A program made the translations under genes and the position numbers. A stretch of 64,000 nucleotides of DNA from Collimonas sp. OK412. Its GTDB lineage: Bacteria; Pseudomonadota; Gammaproteobacteria; Burkholderiales; Burkholderiaceae_D. Shown here in pieces: positions 11,317-20,942 of the stretch (position 1 is its first letter; every line of letters starts with the position of its first letter). The stretch spans positions 62,001 through 126,000 of the forward strand of contig NZ_FOLC01000008.1 in NCBI RefSeq assembly GCF_900112135.1, read 5' to 3'. The notes under the pieces are model-generated. The model was not told where the DNA came from and made no database searches. It worked only from the letters and a program-made list of their open reading frames with translations.

Positions 11317-11522
11317 GAGACCCTCCGTCCCTGGTACTGATGGAAATTGGATATAAGCCTAGCAGATTAGTTCAGGCTGGACAGGGCGATGTGTATCACG
11401 CCGGAATCGGCAATTGCGGGAGTATGTCTTGTTAATCGAGGAAGATACTGGGGAGATGAGGGATTTTTATTCCTATACTCCGGCCAGTACCAGTCCGGAG
11501 CACAGGATTTGATGTGCTACTT

Positions 11523-12455
11523 TTACAATCGGTAACCAAATTCACGATGAAAGCGCTCATCGATTTCTGCGCGGCTCGGCGCGTGGTTCTGCGGCCCCAG
11601 ATGCGCAATCTTGATGCTGCCCAGCAAACTGGAAAGGCGGCCGGTGGTGGCCCAGTCCATGCCGTTGCTCAAGCCATACAGCATACCGGCGCGGAAGGCG
11701 TCGCCGCAGCCGGTCGGATCCAGCACCTGTTCGGCTTCGACGCAAGGAATGTCGATCTTGCCGCCGGCGGTGAATATCTCCGCGCCGAGTTCGCCGCGGG
11801 TGACGATCAGCGCCGATACCCGTTCGGCGATCTGCGCCAGCGACAAGCCGGTGCGCGAAGCCAGCATTTCGGCTTCGTAGTCGTTCATGGCGATATAGGT
11901 CGCGAGTTCGATGAACTGCTTCAGTTCGTCGCCGTTGAACATCGGCATGCCCTGGCCCGGATCGAAGATCAGCGGAATGCCTTGCGCCGCGCAGTCGGCA
12001 GCATGCTGCAGCATACCGTCACGGCCGTCGGGAGCGACAATCGCCAGCTTGACCGGACCGGCATCGGCTACCTTGTTCTCGTGCGAGAAAGTCATCGCGC
12101 CGGGATGGAAGGCGTTGATCTGGTTATTGTCGGCGTCGGTGGTCACGAAGCATTGCGCGGTATAGATCGACTCGATGGTGCGCACGGTCTTGCGCGAAAT
12201 GCCTTGGCGGTCGAGGCGCGCCAGGTAGTCGCCGCCGTCGTGGCCGATGGTCGCCATGATTTGCGGATCGCCGCCCAGCAGTTTCAAGTTATAGGCGATA
12301 TTGCCGGCGCAGCCGCCGAAGTCGCGGCGCAAGGTCGGCACCAGGAAGGAAACGCTGATCTTGTGCAGCTGGTCGGCCAGCAGCGAATCCGAGAAGCGCC
12401 CCGGATATTGCATGATGACGTCGAAAGCCAGTGAACCGCAGATAAGAGAGGACAT
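11523..12455 (-). CDS. PfkB-family carbohydrate/nucleoside kinase (adenosine kinase-like)
   Basis: A 310-residue ribokinase-fold enzyme. The N-terminal glycine motif appears as FGGCAGNIAYNLKLLG, and the C-terminal signature DPTGCGDAFRAGMLYGL holds the anion hole and the catalytic Asp (in GCGD). Betaproteobacterial relatives are often annotated as adenosine kinase or simply carbohydrate kinase; the substrate cannot be decided here. Its ATG lies only about 8 nt from the CCCGCAA end of hairpin element copy B, and no Shine-Dalgarno sequence is visible. Upstream on the same strand is the zinc-ribbon/DUF3426 gene. Confidence 0.87.
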   Translation of the reverse strand: MSSLICGSLAFDVIMQYPGRFSDSLLADQLHKISVSFLVPTLRRDFGGCAGNIAYNLKLLGGDPQIMATIGHDGGDYLARLDRQGISRKTVRTIESIYTAQCFVTTDADNNQINAFHPGAMTFSHENKVADAGPVKLAIVAPDGRDGMLQHAADCAAQGIPLIFDPGQGMPMFNGDELKQFIELATYIAMNDYEAEMLASRTGLSLAQIAERVSALIVTRGELGAEIFTAGGKIDIPCVEAEQVLDPTGCGDAFRAGMLYGLSNGMDWATTGRLSSLLGSIKIAHLGPQNHAPSRAEIDERFHREFGYRL

Positions 12456-12460
12456 TTTAT

Positions 12461-12549
12461 ATTTGCGGGACAGAGTTTAAGAGCCACCGTAGCGTGGCGA
12501 ATTACTCTGTCCTCAAGTGATTAGATAAAACGGTTAAATTGCAAAGGAA
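12461..12549 (-). repeat. Dispersed intergenic hairpin element, copy B (with conserved 5' flank)
   Basis: The outer stem pairs GGACAGAGT (12468-12476) with ACTCTGTCC (12504-12512). The inner stem pairs GCCAC (12483-12487) with GTGGC (12494-12498) around CGTAGC. Two inner pairs differ from copies A and D but remain complementary. Beyond the core, 12518-12546 (TGATTAG, two variable bases, AAAACGGTTAAATTGCAAAG) matches the same flank of copy C. It lies between the zinc-ribbon gene and pfkB, next to the pfkB start. Confidence 0.88.
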
Positions 12550-12571
12550 AATAATTGTACTGAGTTTAACA

Positions 12572-13924
12572 CTACGGATAATACAGATACACCCGGTAAC
12601 CGGACGCCTTCAGCTGCAATAACTCAAAGCCCAGTTTCACCGGCTGTTCCTGATCGCTGGCGAAACCCTGGGCCGGATCGGCCGATGGGCTCAAATAGTC
12701 GCGCGGCGTAAATACCCGGCGCGCGATCGCCTTCTCGCTGCCGTCGTTCAAGGTCAGTTCGATATTGGGCCAGGCTTGCACCGTGTCGCTGCGGTTGCGC
12801 AGCAGCAGGTTCAGCGAAAACAGATTGCGGGCAGGATCGACCGCCTGCAGTTCATTGGCCTCGATCGAAATGCTGTCGATTCTCATGGGCAGGCCAACGC
12901 TGCAGCCGATTTTCGCGCAGGCGCCGACCAGCGCCGGCTTAAGCTGCGGCAGGCGCGCCGCCAGCTGGTCGCGGAAAAAATACGTCGATTGTCCGGCCAG
13001 CCCGACCAGCATCAGCGCACCGGCGCCCCACATGGCCCAGCGCAGCGTGCCGCCGATACGTTGCTTGCGCCTTGCGCTCAGGACAAAATCGGGTTCGTCG
13101 GCAGCGGCCGGTTCGGGCTCGGCGGTTTTTTCGCGGTTCTTTTTTTTGCTGCTGTCGCCGCTGTCAGCCGCGTTCTGGGAATTTGCGACGGCAGGGGCCT
13201 TTTCAGCGCGCCACGGCTTGCGCTGCAATTCATCGATGATGCGGTCCAGTTCATCGATATCATCGGCAGCAGGGCCCGATCCGGCTCTTGCCGCCAGCGT
13301 GTCGTCGTCCTGGCCGGCGACGTGCATCAGGGTCATGCGCGCCATCTGCTTGTCTTCCTCATCGTCGACGTGACGATGCCAGACATTGGGTGTTGGCGGA
13401 TCGCTGGCTGCCTGGCCGGGAACGATGGGGGCGGATGGCTTGATCAGGCCGAACGGCGTGTGGTGCACGTCGGCCGGCGCCGACTGGCTGGTTTCTTCGG
13501 CGATGCGCAAATCTTCTTCAAGCCCGTCAATCGCCGCTTCTACCCGGCCTGATGCCGTGGATCTTCCGGGTTCAGGCGTGACGACAGGCGCGATGACAGG
13601 CAGCGGGTGGTCTGTGGCAACGGCAACCGCCGGTTCGGGTTCCGGCGTCGGTTCCGGTTCCGGTGCGATGTAAGCCGGCGGCGCGCTATGCTGCGGTTCT
13701 GCAACGGGTGTTTTGTCGGCGGCAAAGGTGTGGACCAGGGGCGCAATGGCGTCTGGTTCCGGCGCCGCTACCGGTGCTGCCACTTCGGGCCGCACCAGGT
13801 GTTCGATGCCGTTGAAGACTTCGCGGCAGCTGCCGCAGCGAACCAGGCCGCCGCGCAGCTTCAGCTGGTCGTTGGCGACCCGGAAGGTGGTCTGACAATG
13901 CGGACATTGGGTCGCGAGCGCCAT
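12572..13924 (-). CDS. Zinc-ribbon and DUF3426 membrane protein
   Basis: A 450-residue protein in three parts. An N-terminal MJ0042-type zinc ribbon has two CxxC knuckles (CPHCQ and CGSCREVF within the first 40 residues). A long, low-complexity Pro/Glu/Ala region spans roughly residues 45-280. A membrane helix (about 293-312, WAMWGAGALMLVGLAG) precedes a C-terminal DUF3426 domain (LNLLLRNRSDTVQAWPNIELTL). Members are common in betaproteobacteria next to prmA, as here (10 nt downstream of prmA), but the function is not established. The topology suggests a cytoplasmic zinc ribbon and a periplasmic C-terminal domain. Confidence 0.85.
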   Translation of the reverse strand: MALATQCPHCQTTFRVANDQLKLRGGLVRCGSCREVFNGIEHLVRPEVAAPVAAPEPDAIAPLVHTFAADKTPVAEPQHSAPPAYIAPEPEPTPEPEPAVAVATDHPLPVIAPVVTPEPGRSTASGRVEAAIDGLEEDLRIAEETSQSAPADVHHTPFGLIKPSAPIVPGQAASDPPTPNVWHRHVDDEEDKQMARMTLMHVAGQDDDTLAARAGSGPAADDIDELDRIIDELQRKPWRAEKAPAVANSQNAADSGDSSKKKNREKTAEPEPAAADEPDFVLSARRKQRIGGTLRWAMWGAGALMLVGLAGQSTYFFRDQLAARLPQLKPALVGACAKIGCSVGLPMRIDSISIEANELQAVDPARNLFSLNLLLRNRSDTVQAWPNIELTLNDGSEKAIARRVFTPRDYLSPSADPAQGFASDQEQPVKLGFELLQLKASGYRVYLYYP

Positions 13925-13934
13925 GGCGTGCCGC

Positions 13935-14855
13935 TTACTTCAGGGTTCCGGACAGCGCGACCCAGCCGTCCTGCTCTGCCCAGACACTCAAGGGTATCCA
14001 CTGCGCATAGGCGGCGATGACGTCTTCCGCCTGCTCCGCCAGCACGCCGGACAATGTCAGGCTGCCGCCGGCAGCGATGCGGCTGCACAGCATGGGCGCC
14101 ATCAGCTTGAGCGGGCCTGACAGGATGTTGGCGACGACGATATCGAATACCTGCACCGCACTGCGGGCGCTGAAATCTTCCGGCAGGTAATAGGCCACGT
14201 CGCAATGGTTGCGTTCGCTGTTGTAGCGCGCTGCATCGATGGCGTGCGGGTCGATATCGACGCCGACCACGGTGCAGCCGCTGCCGAGCTTCTTGGCCAC
14301 CATGGCCAGGATGCCGGAGCCACAGCCGTAATCGAGCAGCGATTGCGGTTTCTGCTGCGGTACATGGATTTCCAGCCATTCCATGCAGAGGCGGGTAGTC
14401 GGATGGCTGCCGGTGCCGAAGGCCAGGCCGGGATCGAGTTCCAGGATCAGGCCGTTGGCGTCGGGCCCATCGTGCCCTTTGTGCCAGCTAGGCACCACCC
14501 AGATATTCTTGCCGATGTGGATCGGTTCAAACTGCGATTGCGTCAGCCGCACCCAGTCCTGCGCCGCCACCGGCCGCAGCGAGTAGGGCGGGACCGCGAC
14601 GCCGCATGCCTTGGCGGCGTTGCTGACGATCGCTGCGTGGTCGGCGTCGACTTCAGCCAGGACCACCACCCGGCTACGCTGCCAGGCGGCTTCCTTGGGT
14701 TCCATGCCGGGTTCGCCGAACAAGGGCTGCTCGGCGGCCGTTCCCAGGTCGGCATCTTCCACCGAGACCGACAAGGCGCCAGCGTCCATCAACGCATCAG
14801 ACAGCGTTTCGGCGTCGCTCAGTGCAACTTCAATAACAATTTCGGTCCAGCTCAT
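13935..14855 (-). CDS. prmA: Ribosomal protein L11 methyltransferase
   Basis: PrmA trimethylates ribosomal protein L11. The 306-residue protein has the short N-terminal substrate domain ([16 protein letters not shown]) and a Rossmann-type SAM domain. Family blocks are [37 protein letters not shown] (motif I), [12 protein letters not shown] and [10 protein letters not shown] (the catalytic N[I/P]L-type motif). It sits between accC and the zinc-ribbon gene on the minus strand, an order often conserved in Burkholderiales. Length and motifs are normal. Confidence 0.96.
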   Translation of the reverse strand: MSWTEIVIEVALSDAETLSDALMDAGALSVSVEDADLGTAAEQPLFGEPGMEPKEAAWQRSRVVVLAEVDADHAAIVSNAAKACGVAVPPYSLRPVAAQDWVRLTQSQFEPIHIGKNIWVVPSWHKGHDGPDANGLILELDPGLAFGTGSHPTTRLCMEWLEIHVPQQKPQSLLDYGCGSGILAMVAKKLGSGCTVVGVDIDPHAIDAARYNSERNHCDVAYYLPEDFSARSAVQVFDIVVANILSGPLKLMAPMLCSRIAAGGSLTLSGVLAEQAEDVIAAYAQWIPLSVWAEQDGWVALSGTLK

Positions 14856-14897
14856 CAGATGCCTTACTGTGTAATGGAGACTCCCCGGAGGAAATCT

Positions 14898-16280
14898 TTA
14901 TTTCTTTGCCGCTTTATCCGTTTCCTTGGCCACTACCGGCCGTTCGGCCAGTTTGTGTTCCAGGTAGTGGATGTTGGTGCCGCCTTCGATGAAACGGGCG
15001 TCGATCATCAGCTCGCGATGCAGCTGGATGTTGGTCTGGATCCCTTCGACCACCATTTCCGACAGCGCAATCTGCATGCGCCGGATCGCCTGTTCGCGGG
15101 TCGAGCCATATGAGATCACCTTGCCCACCATCGAATCATAATGCGGCGGCACGAAATAGCCTGCGTATGCATGCGAATCGACCCGGATGCCAGGGCCGCC
15201 AGGCGCATGCCATGACAGGATCTTGCCTGGCGACGGCGTGAACTTGAACGGGTCTTCGGCGTTGATGCGGCATTCGATCGCGTGGCCGGAGAGCTGGATA
15301 TCGCGTTGGCGGAAGCGCAGTTTTTCACCGGCTGCAATGCGGATCTGTTCCTGCACGATGTCGATGCCGGTGATCATTTCGGTGATCGGATGTTCAACCT
15401 GGACCCGGGTGTTCATTTCGATGAAGTAGAACTCGCCGTTTTCATACAGGAATTCAAACGTGCCGGCGCCGCGGTAATCCATCTTGCGGCAAGCTTCGGC
15501 GCAACGGTCGCCGATTTTTTCGATGATCTTGCGCGGGATGCCAGGCGCCGGCGCTTCTTCGATCACTTTCTGGTGGCGGCGCTGCATGGAGCAATCGCGC
15601 TCGCCCAGCCAGACCGCGTTCTTGAACTGGTCGGCCAGGATCTGGATTTCCACGTGGCGCGGATTCTCCAGGTACTTCTCCATATACACTTCCGGATTGC
15701 CGAACGCGGCGCCGGCTTCGGTCTTGGTCATGGTGACGGCATTGGCCAGCGCTGCTTCGGTATGCACTACGCGCATGCCGCGTCCGCCGCCGCCGCCGGC
15801 CGCTTTGATGATGACCGGATAGCCGATCTTGCGGGCAATCTTGACGATTTCCTTCGGATCGTCGGGCAACGCGCCTTCCGAACCTGGAACGCAAGGCACG
15901 CCGGCGCGGATCATGGCTTGTTTGGCCGATACTTTATCGCCCATCAGGCGGATGTTCGCCGGCCGCGGGCCGATGAAAACAAAGCCAGACTGTTCAACCC
16001 GTTCAGCGAAATCGGCGTTTTCGGACAAGAAGCCGTAGCCTGGATGGATAGCTTCGGCGTCGGTCACTTCAGCAGCGCTGATGATGGCCGGCATGTTGAG
16101 ATAACTCAGGCTGGACGGCGCCGGGCCGATACAGACCGATTCATCCGCCAGTTTCACATACTTGGCGTCACGGTCTGCCTCTGAATGGACCATCACGGTT
16201 TTGATGCCCATTTCACGGCAGGCGCGTTGGATGCGCAAGGCGATTTCGCCGCGGTTGGCGATAAGGATTTTTTCAAACAT
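14898..16280 (-). CDS. accC: Acetyl-CoA carboxylase, biotin carboxylase subunit
   Basis: AccC carboxylates biotin on AccB using ATP and bicarbonate, the first half of malonyl-CoA synthesis. The 460-residue ATP-grasp protein begins [17 protein letters not shown] and has the glycine-rich ATP lid [14 protein letters not shown]. It also carries [17 protein letters not shown] and the catalytic [14 protein letters not shown]. Family members are usually about 450 residues; here a short Lys-rich tail follows. It lies 168 nt after accB in the same direction and is followed by prmA. Confidence 0.97.
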   Translation of the reverse strand: MFEKILIANRGEIALRIQRACREMGIKTVMVHSEADRDAKYVKLADESVCIGPAPSSLSYLNMPAIISAAEVTDAEAIHPGYGFLSENADFAERVEQSGFVFIGPRPANIRLMGDKVSAKQAMIRAGVPCVPGSEGALPDDPKEIVKIARKIGYPVIIKAAGGGGGRGMRVVHTEAALANAVTMTKTEAGAAFGNPEVYMEKYLENPRHVEIQILADQFKNAVWLGERDCSMQRRHQKVIEEAPAPGIPRKIIEKIGDRCAEACRKMDYRGAGTFEFLYENGEFYFIEMNTRVQVEHPITEMITGIDIVQEQIRIAAGEKLRFRQRDIQLSGHAIECRINAEDPFKFTPSPGKILSWHAPGGPGIRVDSHAYAGYFVPPHYDSMVGKVISYGSTREQAIRRMQIALSEMVVEGIQTNIQLHRELMIDARFIEGGTNIHYLEHKLAERPVVAKETDKAAKK

Positions 16281-16448
16281 AGTAATTGGTATATGCGTCG
16301 CTAAGAGTTAAGCGTTATCAAGCATTGGGTTGCCAATACGGCCGTCGCTCAAAGGCGGGTGGCGCTGCACTGGAAACCGGAACGGCGGGACCCGGATAAG
16401 CGGATGCCGCCGTGCAGGCAACTCGGTAGTTCTCTCGGTACAGGTCTA

Positions 16449-16916
16449 TTAACCAATGATGAACAGCGGTTGGCCGAATTCGACCGGCTGGCCGTTTTCC
16501 ACCAGGATCTTCTTCACTACGCCAGAAGCGTCGGCTTCGATTTCATTGAGCAGTTTCATCGCTTCGATGATGCACAAGGTGCCGCCTTCCTTGATTTCCG
16601 AGCCGACTTCGACAAATGCCGGCGAACCGGGAGCCGAGGAGCGGTAGAAGGTGCCGACCATAGGCGACTTGACGACATGGCCTTCCGGCACGGCAGCCAC
16701 TTCCACCGGCGCTGCGGCGGCAGCCACCGGCGCCGGCGCGGCAACCTGGTACTGGGCCGGGTGCTGGTGTTGCGGTTGCATCATGACAACCTGGTTTTGC
16801 TGGGATGCAGACGACTTGACGATACGGACCTTGCTTTCGCCTTCCGTCACTTCCAGCTCTTCGATGTCTGATTCAGCGACCAAGTCGATCAGCGTTTTGA
16901 GTTTTCTCAAATCCAT
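16449..16916 (-). CDS. accB: Acetyl-CoA carboxylase biotin carboxyl carrier protein
   Basis: AccB carries the biotin that shuttles carboxyl groups from AccC to the carboxyltransferase. The 155-residue product has an N-terminal dimerisation region ([20 protein letters not shown]), an Ala/Pro-rich linker, and a C-terminal biotinyl domain with the signature [12 protein letters not shown], whose Lys is biotinylated. The frame is open 20 codons upstream, but the ATG at 16916 gives the canonical start. It lies just upstream of accC and 125 nt after aroQ on the minus strand. Confidence 0.96.
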   Translation of the reverse strand: MDLRKLKTLIDLVAESDIEELEVTEGESKVRIVKSSASQQNQVVMMQPQHQHPAQYQVAAPAPVAAAAAPVEVAAVPEGHVVKSPMVGTFYRSSAPGSPAFVEVGSEIKEGGTLCIIEAMKLLNEIEADASGVVKKILVENGQPVEFGQPLFIIG

Positions 16917-17041
16917 ATGCAATCCTTCAGAATATATAAATAATGAAATGCTATTTTTCGTTTTTTTGACAGGCATTCAGCGTCGTTGCAAGGAATCTGC
17001 AAAAACGCCGGAGTTACTGCAAATTATCAACTAGATATCAA

Positions 17042-17479
17042 CTAGAGTTTCTTAATGGCAAAATCAACAGCTGCGCGATAGCCATCCACGCCTAAACCGC
17101 AAATGACTCCCACAGCGACATCCGATAAATAGGAATGATGTCGAAATGCTTCTCGCTGGTGGATATTCGAGATGTGGACCTCGATAAAACGGATCGCCAC
17201 GCCAGCCAGTGCGTCGCGCAGGGCGACGCTGGTATGCGTGAGCCCGCCCGGGTTGATCACGATGGCATCGACGCCTTCTGCCTTGGCCGCATGGATGCGG
17301 TCTATCAGTGCGCCTTCGTGATTGCTTTGGAAATGCTCAAGCCGGACCCCAGCGGCGGTTGCCTGGGCCCGAGCTGCCTGTTCGACATCGCTCAGCGAGG
17401 TCGAACCGTAGACTTCCGGCTCTCTTGTACCCAGCAGATTCAGGTTGGGTCCGTTGAGTAGAAGTATATTTTTTGCCAT
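17042..17479 (-). CDS. aroQ: Type II 3-dehydroquinate dehydratase
   Basis: AroQ removes water from 3-dehydroquinate in the shikimate pathway. The 145-residue protein is the normal length for the dodecameric type II enzyme. It begins with [20 protein letters not shown], which contains the conserved Asn/Arg loop and catalytic Tyr. It also has [30 protein letters not shown] and [17 protein letters not shown], with catalytic His and substrate-binding residues. It is transcribed between the TlpA-type gene and accB, a frequent beta- and gammaproteobacterial arrangement. Confidence 0.96.
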   Translation of the reverse strand: MAKNILLLNGPNLNLLGTREPEVYGSTSLSDVEQAARAQATAAGVRLEHFQSNHEGALIDRIHAAKAEGVDAIVINPGGLTHTSVALRDALAGVAIRFIEVHISNIHQREAFRHHSYLSDVAVGVICGLGVDGYRAAVDFAIKKL

Positions 17480-17608
17480 GGAGATGGTGCTCCGTTTGAC
17501 GACGATGGCCGCATTTTGCCGTCAAATGACGTTGACTGGCAAGGGGAAATTTGTTTCTGTGAAATTTCGGTCCGGCATTGTTAAATGTTTCTGCAGTAAG
17601 TTTTCAGC

Positions 17609-18130
17609 TTATAGCAATGCCAAGTCTTTTCGCAGTTCATCGAATTTGATGCTGCCCAGGTACATTTTCTTCACCTGGCCGTCGCTGCCGATCAATACCG
17701 TGAAAGGCAGGCCGCCGCTCTGGTTGCCAAACTGCCGCAGCAATGCGGTGGCGCCGGTGCCCGCTACGTACAAGGGGTAGGAGATTTTGTATTTATCAGC
17801 AAATTTCGCGATATTGTCCGCAGAATCGATGCCGATGCCGACAACCTGTATATTTTTTGCGGCTATTTCAATTTGCAGGGCATTCAGTTCCGGCATCTCT
17901 TCCACGCAGGGCGCGCACCAGGTCGCCCAGAAATTGACGACCAGGGGTTTGCCTTTCCACTGCGACAAGCTACTGGCCTTGCCGTTGGCGTCAGGCATCT
18001 CCTGGGCCAGCAGGCTGGCTACCGCGGCGCTTTCCGGTGAAGCCGGCGTATGGCGCTGCATGCCAAAATAAACGCCGATCGCGCAAAATAAGATCGCGAT
18101 CGGCACAAATATCAATATATTTCTTTTCAT
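17609..18130 (-). CDS. TlpA/ResA-type membrane-anchored thioredoxin
   Basis: A 173-residue thiol-disulfide protein. An N-terminal hydrophobic segment (about residues 4-22) anchors or exports it to the periplasm. The thioredoxin-like domain contains the active site WATWCAPCVEEMP and the cis-Pro region GLPFTVLIGSDGQ. This family keeps particular periplasmic cysteines reduced, for example in cytochrome c biogenesis; the client here is unknown. Its ATG overlaps the stop of the upstream unknown gene by 1 nt (TAATG), so translation is probably coupled. aroQ follows in the same direction. Confidence 0.9.
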   Translation of the reverse strand: MKRNILIFVPIAILFCAIGVYFGMQRHTPASPESAAVASLLAQEMPDANGKASSLSQWKGKPLVVNFWATWCAPCVEEMPELNALQIEIAAKNIQVVGIGIDSADNIAKFADKYKISYPLYVAGTGATALLRQFGNQSGGLPFTVLIGSDGQVKKMYLGSIKFDELRKDLALL

Positions 18131-18762
18131 TAATTTTCTTCTTTGTCGATCAGGGCCAGTACGGTATTCAGGTCAGCCCGTTCAGCGCGTTTCCCGGATG
18201 CGGCCCTGATACTACCTCGCAAATCGTCAGTTTCATATAGGGTCAGGTGCAGCCCCTCTTTTTTATACATAAAACTCACAGTTTCCACTGGGTCGTTATT
18301 ACCGCCGGTTTTAAGCGGCGTACCGGTCGAGACCTCGAATTGCACATTCTTGTTAAAAAGGAAAATTTCCACGTCTTTGGGACTGTCGACAAACAAATGC
18401 AGATGGATATCCGAGTGCTCCCCGGCGGTGCCGTTGAGGACCGCGCCGGTAAGATAAGGCTTGAATTGCACCAGTTCAGCCATGATTTCCGCGGCGATCT
18501 GGCGTAAATGCAAGAGCCGTGCCGGTTGCGTGTCGGCAAAGAACAGTTCGTTATATATGCGTACTTCTTCTTCGATCTGGGCGTTATCGGGCAGGAAATC
18601 GCCACGGATCTTGCCGCCGCCGCGCTTGCTGCCGACACACAGTTCCACCGCTTTGCGCTTCGCGGTGCCATAGTCGGCGCCGTCTTCGGCAATCATGCGG
18701 GCTGCCGCGGCGGCAATTTCCGCGCGCAGCTGTTCTAGTTCAGGTGAGAGATTGGATGCCAT
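18130..18762 (-). CDS. Conserved protein of unknown function, possibly nucleotidyltransferase-like
   Basis: A soluble protein of about 210 residues (213 if the ATG at 18771 is used). I do not recognise a named family. Its middle contains GAVLNGTAGEHSDIHLHLFV, which resembles the GS(x)..G...SD[ID] block of minimal nucleotidyltransferases, but with DIH in place of DxD. That is a fold-level suggestion, not a function. The N-terminal helix (LSPELEQLRAEIAAAAARM) and the AKRKAVELCVGSKRGGG segment are basic and helical. It is divergent from mpl and translationally coupled to the TlpA-type gene. Confidence 0.72.
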   Translation of the reverse strand: MASNLSPELEQLRAEIAAAAARMIAEDGADYGTAKRKAVELCVGSKRGGGKIRGDFLPDNAQIEEEVRIYNELFFADTQPARLLHLRQIAAEIMAELVQFKPYLTGAVLNGTAGEHSDIHLHLFVDSPKDVEIFLFNKNVQFEVSTGTPLKTGGNNDPVETVSFMYKKEGLHLTLYETDDLRGSIRAASGKRAERADLNTVLALIDKEEN

Positions 18763-18945
18763 GAGCGGCATGATAAATCGATTTGCCTGCGCGCGTCCCC
18801 TTGCTCCCCGAATACCTGGCTTAAGGCAAATCCGAAACTGCGCCGATTTTTCCGTATTTCACTTTTTCCAAGCCCTGCTAACGGGTGCGGCAGCCGCTCA
18901 GGTAAAATCACGGTATTCCTCTTTTCAGCATAGTGAAATTCAAGA

Positions 18946-20343
18946 ATGCATATTCATATCCTTGGCATCTGCGGCACCTTTATGGGCGGTTTGGCGGTGT
19001 TGGCCAAACAGGCCGGGCATAAAGTCACCGGCTGCGACGCCAATGTGTACCCGCCGATGAGCACCCAGCTGGAGGCGCAGGGCATCAGCCTGATCCAGGG
19101 TTTCGGCGTGGAACAGACCGCCTTGCAGCCGGATCTGTACGTGATCGGCAACGTTGTGGTGCGCGGCAACCCCTTGATGGAAGAAATCCTGAACCGCAGC
19201 CTGCCTTACGTCTCGGGGCCGCAATGGATAGGCGAGCACATCCTGCGCGACAAATGGGTGCTGGCGGTGGCCGGTACCCACGGCAAGACCACCACCTCCG
19301 CCATGCTGGCCTGGATCCTGGAAGACGCCGGCTACGATCCGGGTTTCCTGATCGGCGGCGTGCCGATGAATTTCGGCATTTCGGCGCGTTTGTCGGGCAA
19401 GGGCGGCGCGCCATCGTCGTTTTTCGTGATCGAAGCCGATGAGTACGACACGGCATTTTTCGACAAGCGCAGCAAATTCGTCCATTACCACGCCAGGACG
19501 GCGATCCTGAACAACCTGGAATACGACCACGCCGACATTTTCCCCGACCTGGCTGCGATCGAAACCCAGTTCCATCACCTGGTGCGCACCATCCCGGGCA
19601 TCGGCCGGCTGGTCGTCAATGCCCGCGAACCGGCATTGCAGCGGGTGCTGGACCGCGGCTGCTGGAGCGAAAAGGAATTTTTCGGCGGCGACCGCCAAGG
19701 CTGGACGCTGCGCACGCAGGACAACGGCCACTTTGAAGTGGCCCTCGATGGCCAGCCGCAGGGCACGGTGCAGTGGGAATTGAGCGGCGAACATAACCGC
19801 ATGAACGCCTTGGCCGCGATTGCCGCCGCCCGCCATGTCGGCGTGCCGCCGATCCAGGCCATCAGCGCGTTGTCGCGCTTTGAAAATGTGAAACGCCGCA
19901 TGGAACTGCGCGGCACCGTGCGCCAGATTGCGGTATATGACGATTTTGCCCATCATCCGACCGCAATCGCCACCACCGTCGCCGGCTTGCGTAAGAAAGC
20001 GGGAGCGGCGCGCATCCTGGCGGTGCTGGAGCCGCGCTCGAACACGATGAAGCTGGGCGCCATGAAAGAAGCGCTGCCGGGTAGCCTGGCCGAGGCCGAC
20101 CTGGTGTTCGGCTACGGCGCCAAGGGTGCCGGCAAGGATGCGCTGGACTGGGACCTGGCCGCCGCACTGCAGCCGCTGGGCGACAAAGCGAGTACTTACC
20201 ATGAGCTTGACCAGCTGGTGGCGGCGATCGCCAAGGCCGCCAGGCCGGGCGACCAGGTGCTGGTGATGAGCAACGGCGGTTTCGGCGGCGTGCATCAAAA
20301 GATTCTTGCCGCTTTGTCTTCACTCTCGCCTGGTCCGCAATGA
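18946..20343 (+). CDS. mpl: UDP-N-acetylmuramate:L-alanyl-gamma-D-glutamyl-meso-diaminopimelate ligase
   Basis: Mpl recycles murein tripeptide by ligating it to UDP-MurNAc. The 465-residue Mur ligase begins MHIHILGICGTFMGGLAVLA, the Mpl version of the N-terminal UDP-binding loop. The ATP loop AGTHGKTTTSAMLAW is at about residue 109, followed by EADEYDTAFFDKRSKFVHY, GEHNRMNALAAIAAARHVG and VYDDFAHHPTAIATT. Length and motifs separate it from MurC. Its last 4 nt overlap the start of the esterase gene. It is divergent from the unknown gene at 18.1 kb. Confidence 0.96.
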   Translation: MHIHILGICGTFMGGLAVLAKQAGHKVTGCDANVYPPMSTQLEAQGISLIQGFGVEQTALQPDLYVIGNVVVRGNPLMEEILNRSLPYVSGPQWIGEHILRDKWVLAVAGTHGKTTTSAMLAWILEDAGYDPGFLIGGVPMNFGISARLSGKGGAPSSFFVIEADEYDTAFFDKRSKFVHYHARTAILNNLEYDHADIFPDLAAIETQFHHLVRTIPGIGRLVVNAREPALQRVLDRGCWSEKEFFGGDRQGWTLRTQDNGHFEVALDGQPQGTVQWELSGEHNRMNALAAIAAARHVGVPPIQAISALSRFENVKRRMELRGTVRQIAVYDDFAHHPTAIATTVAGLRKKAGAARILAVLEPRSNTMKLGAMKEALPGSLAEADLVFGYGAKGAGKDALDWDLAAALQPLGDKASTYHELDQLVAAIAKAARPGDQVLVMSNGGFGGVHQKILAALSSLSPGPQ

Positions 20344-20942
20344 TCCTGTACCTGCACGGCTTCCGTTCTTCGCCGCAATCGTTCAAGGCGCGCCTGCTGG
20401 CTGAACGCATGCAGCAGCTGGGACGGGCGGCCGAATACCAGTGCCCGCAGCTGCCGGCCTCGCCGGCCGCCGCAATCGCCATGGCGCAAGACTGCATCAA
20501 GGATTGCGATCCTGCCGCACTGACCCTGGTCGGCTCCTCGCTCGGCGGTTATTACGCCACCTGGCTGGCCGAGCGGGCCGGCTGCCGCGCGGTGCTGCTG
20601 AATCCGGCGGTCAAGCCGCCGCGCGACCTGGAAAAATATGTCGGCGTCAGCACCCAATACCATTCCGACCAGCCATTTGAATTCAAGCGCGAGTACATCG
20701 CTGAGTTGCAGGCTTTGCAGATAAACCGCATCACCAGGCCGGAGCGTTATTTCCTGATCGCCGCCACCGGCGACGAAGTCCTGGACTGGCGCGAAATGGT
20801 CGGCCATTATCCGCAGGCCAGGCAGCAGGTGATTCAAGGCAGCGACCACGGCATCAGCGAATTCACCGAATATGCCGGTGCGGTGCTGGCATTTTGCGGA
20901 ATCGACGCCGCTGCTGGACCTGCGCCGGCAGCGAGGACCTGA
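20340..20942 (+). CDS. YqiA-type alpha/beta-hydrolase esterase
   Basis: A 200-residue alpha/beta hydrolase. MILYLHGFRSSPQSFKA provides the oxyanion region. LTLVGSSLGGYYATWLAE contains the nucleophile elbow GSSLGG, and GSDHGISEF near the C-terminus supplies the catalytic His, with the acid likely in ATGDEVLDW. This layout matches the YqiA family of small esterases. The start overlaps mpl by 4 nt and the stop overlaps ubiC by 1 nt, so the three genes form one translationally coupled unit. The natural substrate is unknown. Confidence 0.88.
   Translation: MILYLHGFRSSPQSFKARLLAERMQQLGRAAEYQCPQLPASPAAAIAMAQDCIKDCDPAALTLVGSSLGGYYATWLAERAGCRAVLLNPAVKPPRDLEKYVGVSTQYHSDQPFEFKREYIAELQALQINRITRPERYFLIAATGDEVLDWREMVGHYPQARQQVIQGSDHGISEFTEYAGAVLAFCGIDAAAGPAPAART

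Noticed and set aside
11499-11518. Possible terminator hairpin (AGCACA/TGTGCT) after pfkB
   Set aside because: The stem is 6 bp with no T-run on the minus strand where it would act.
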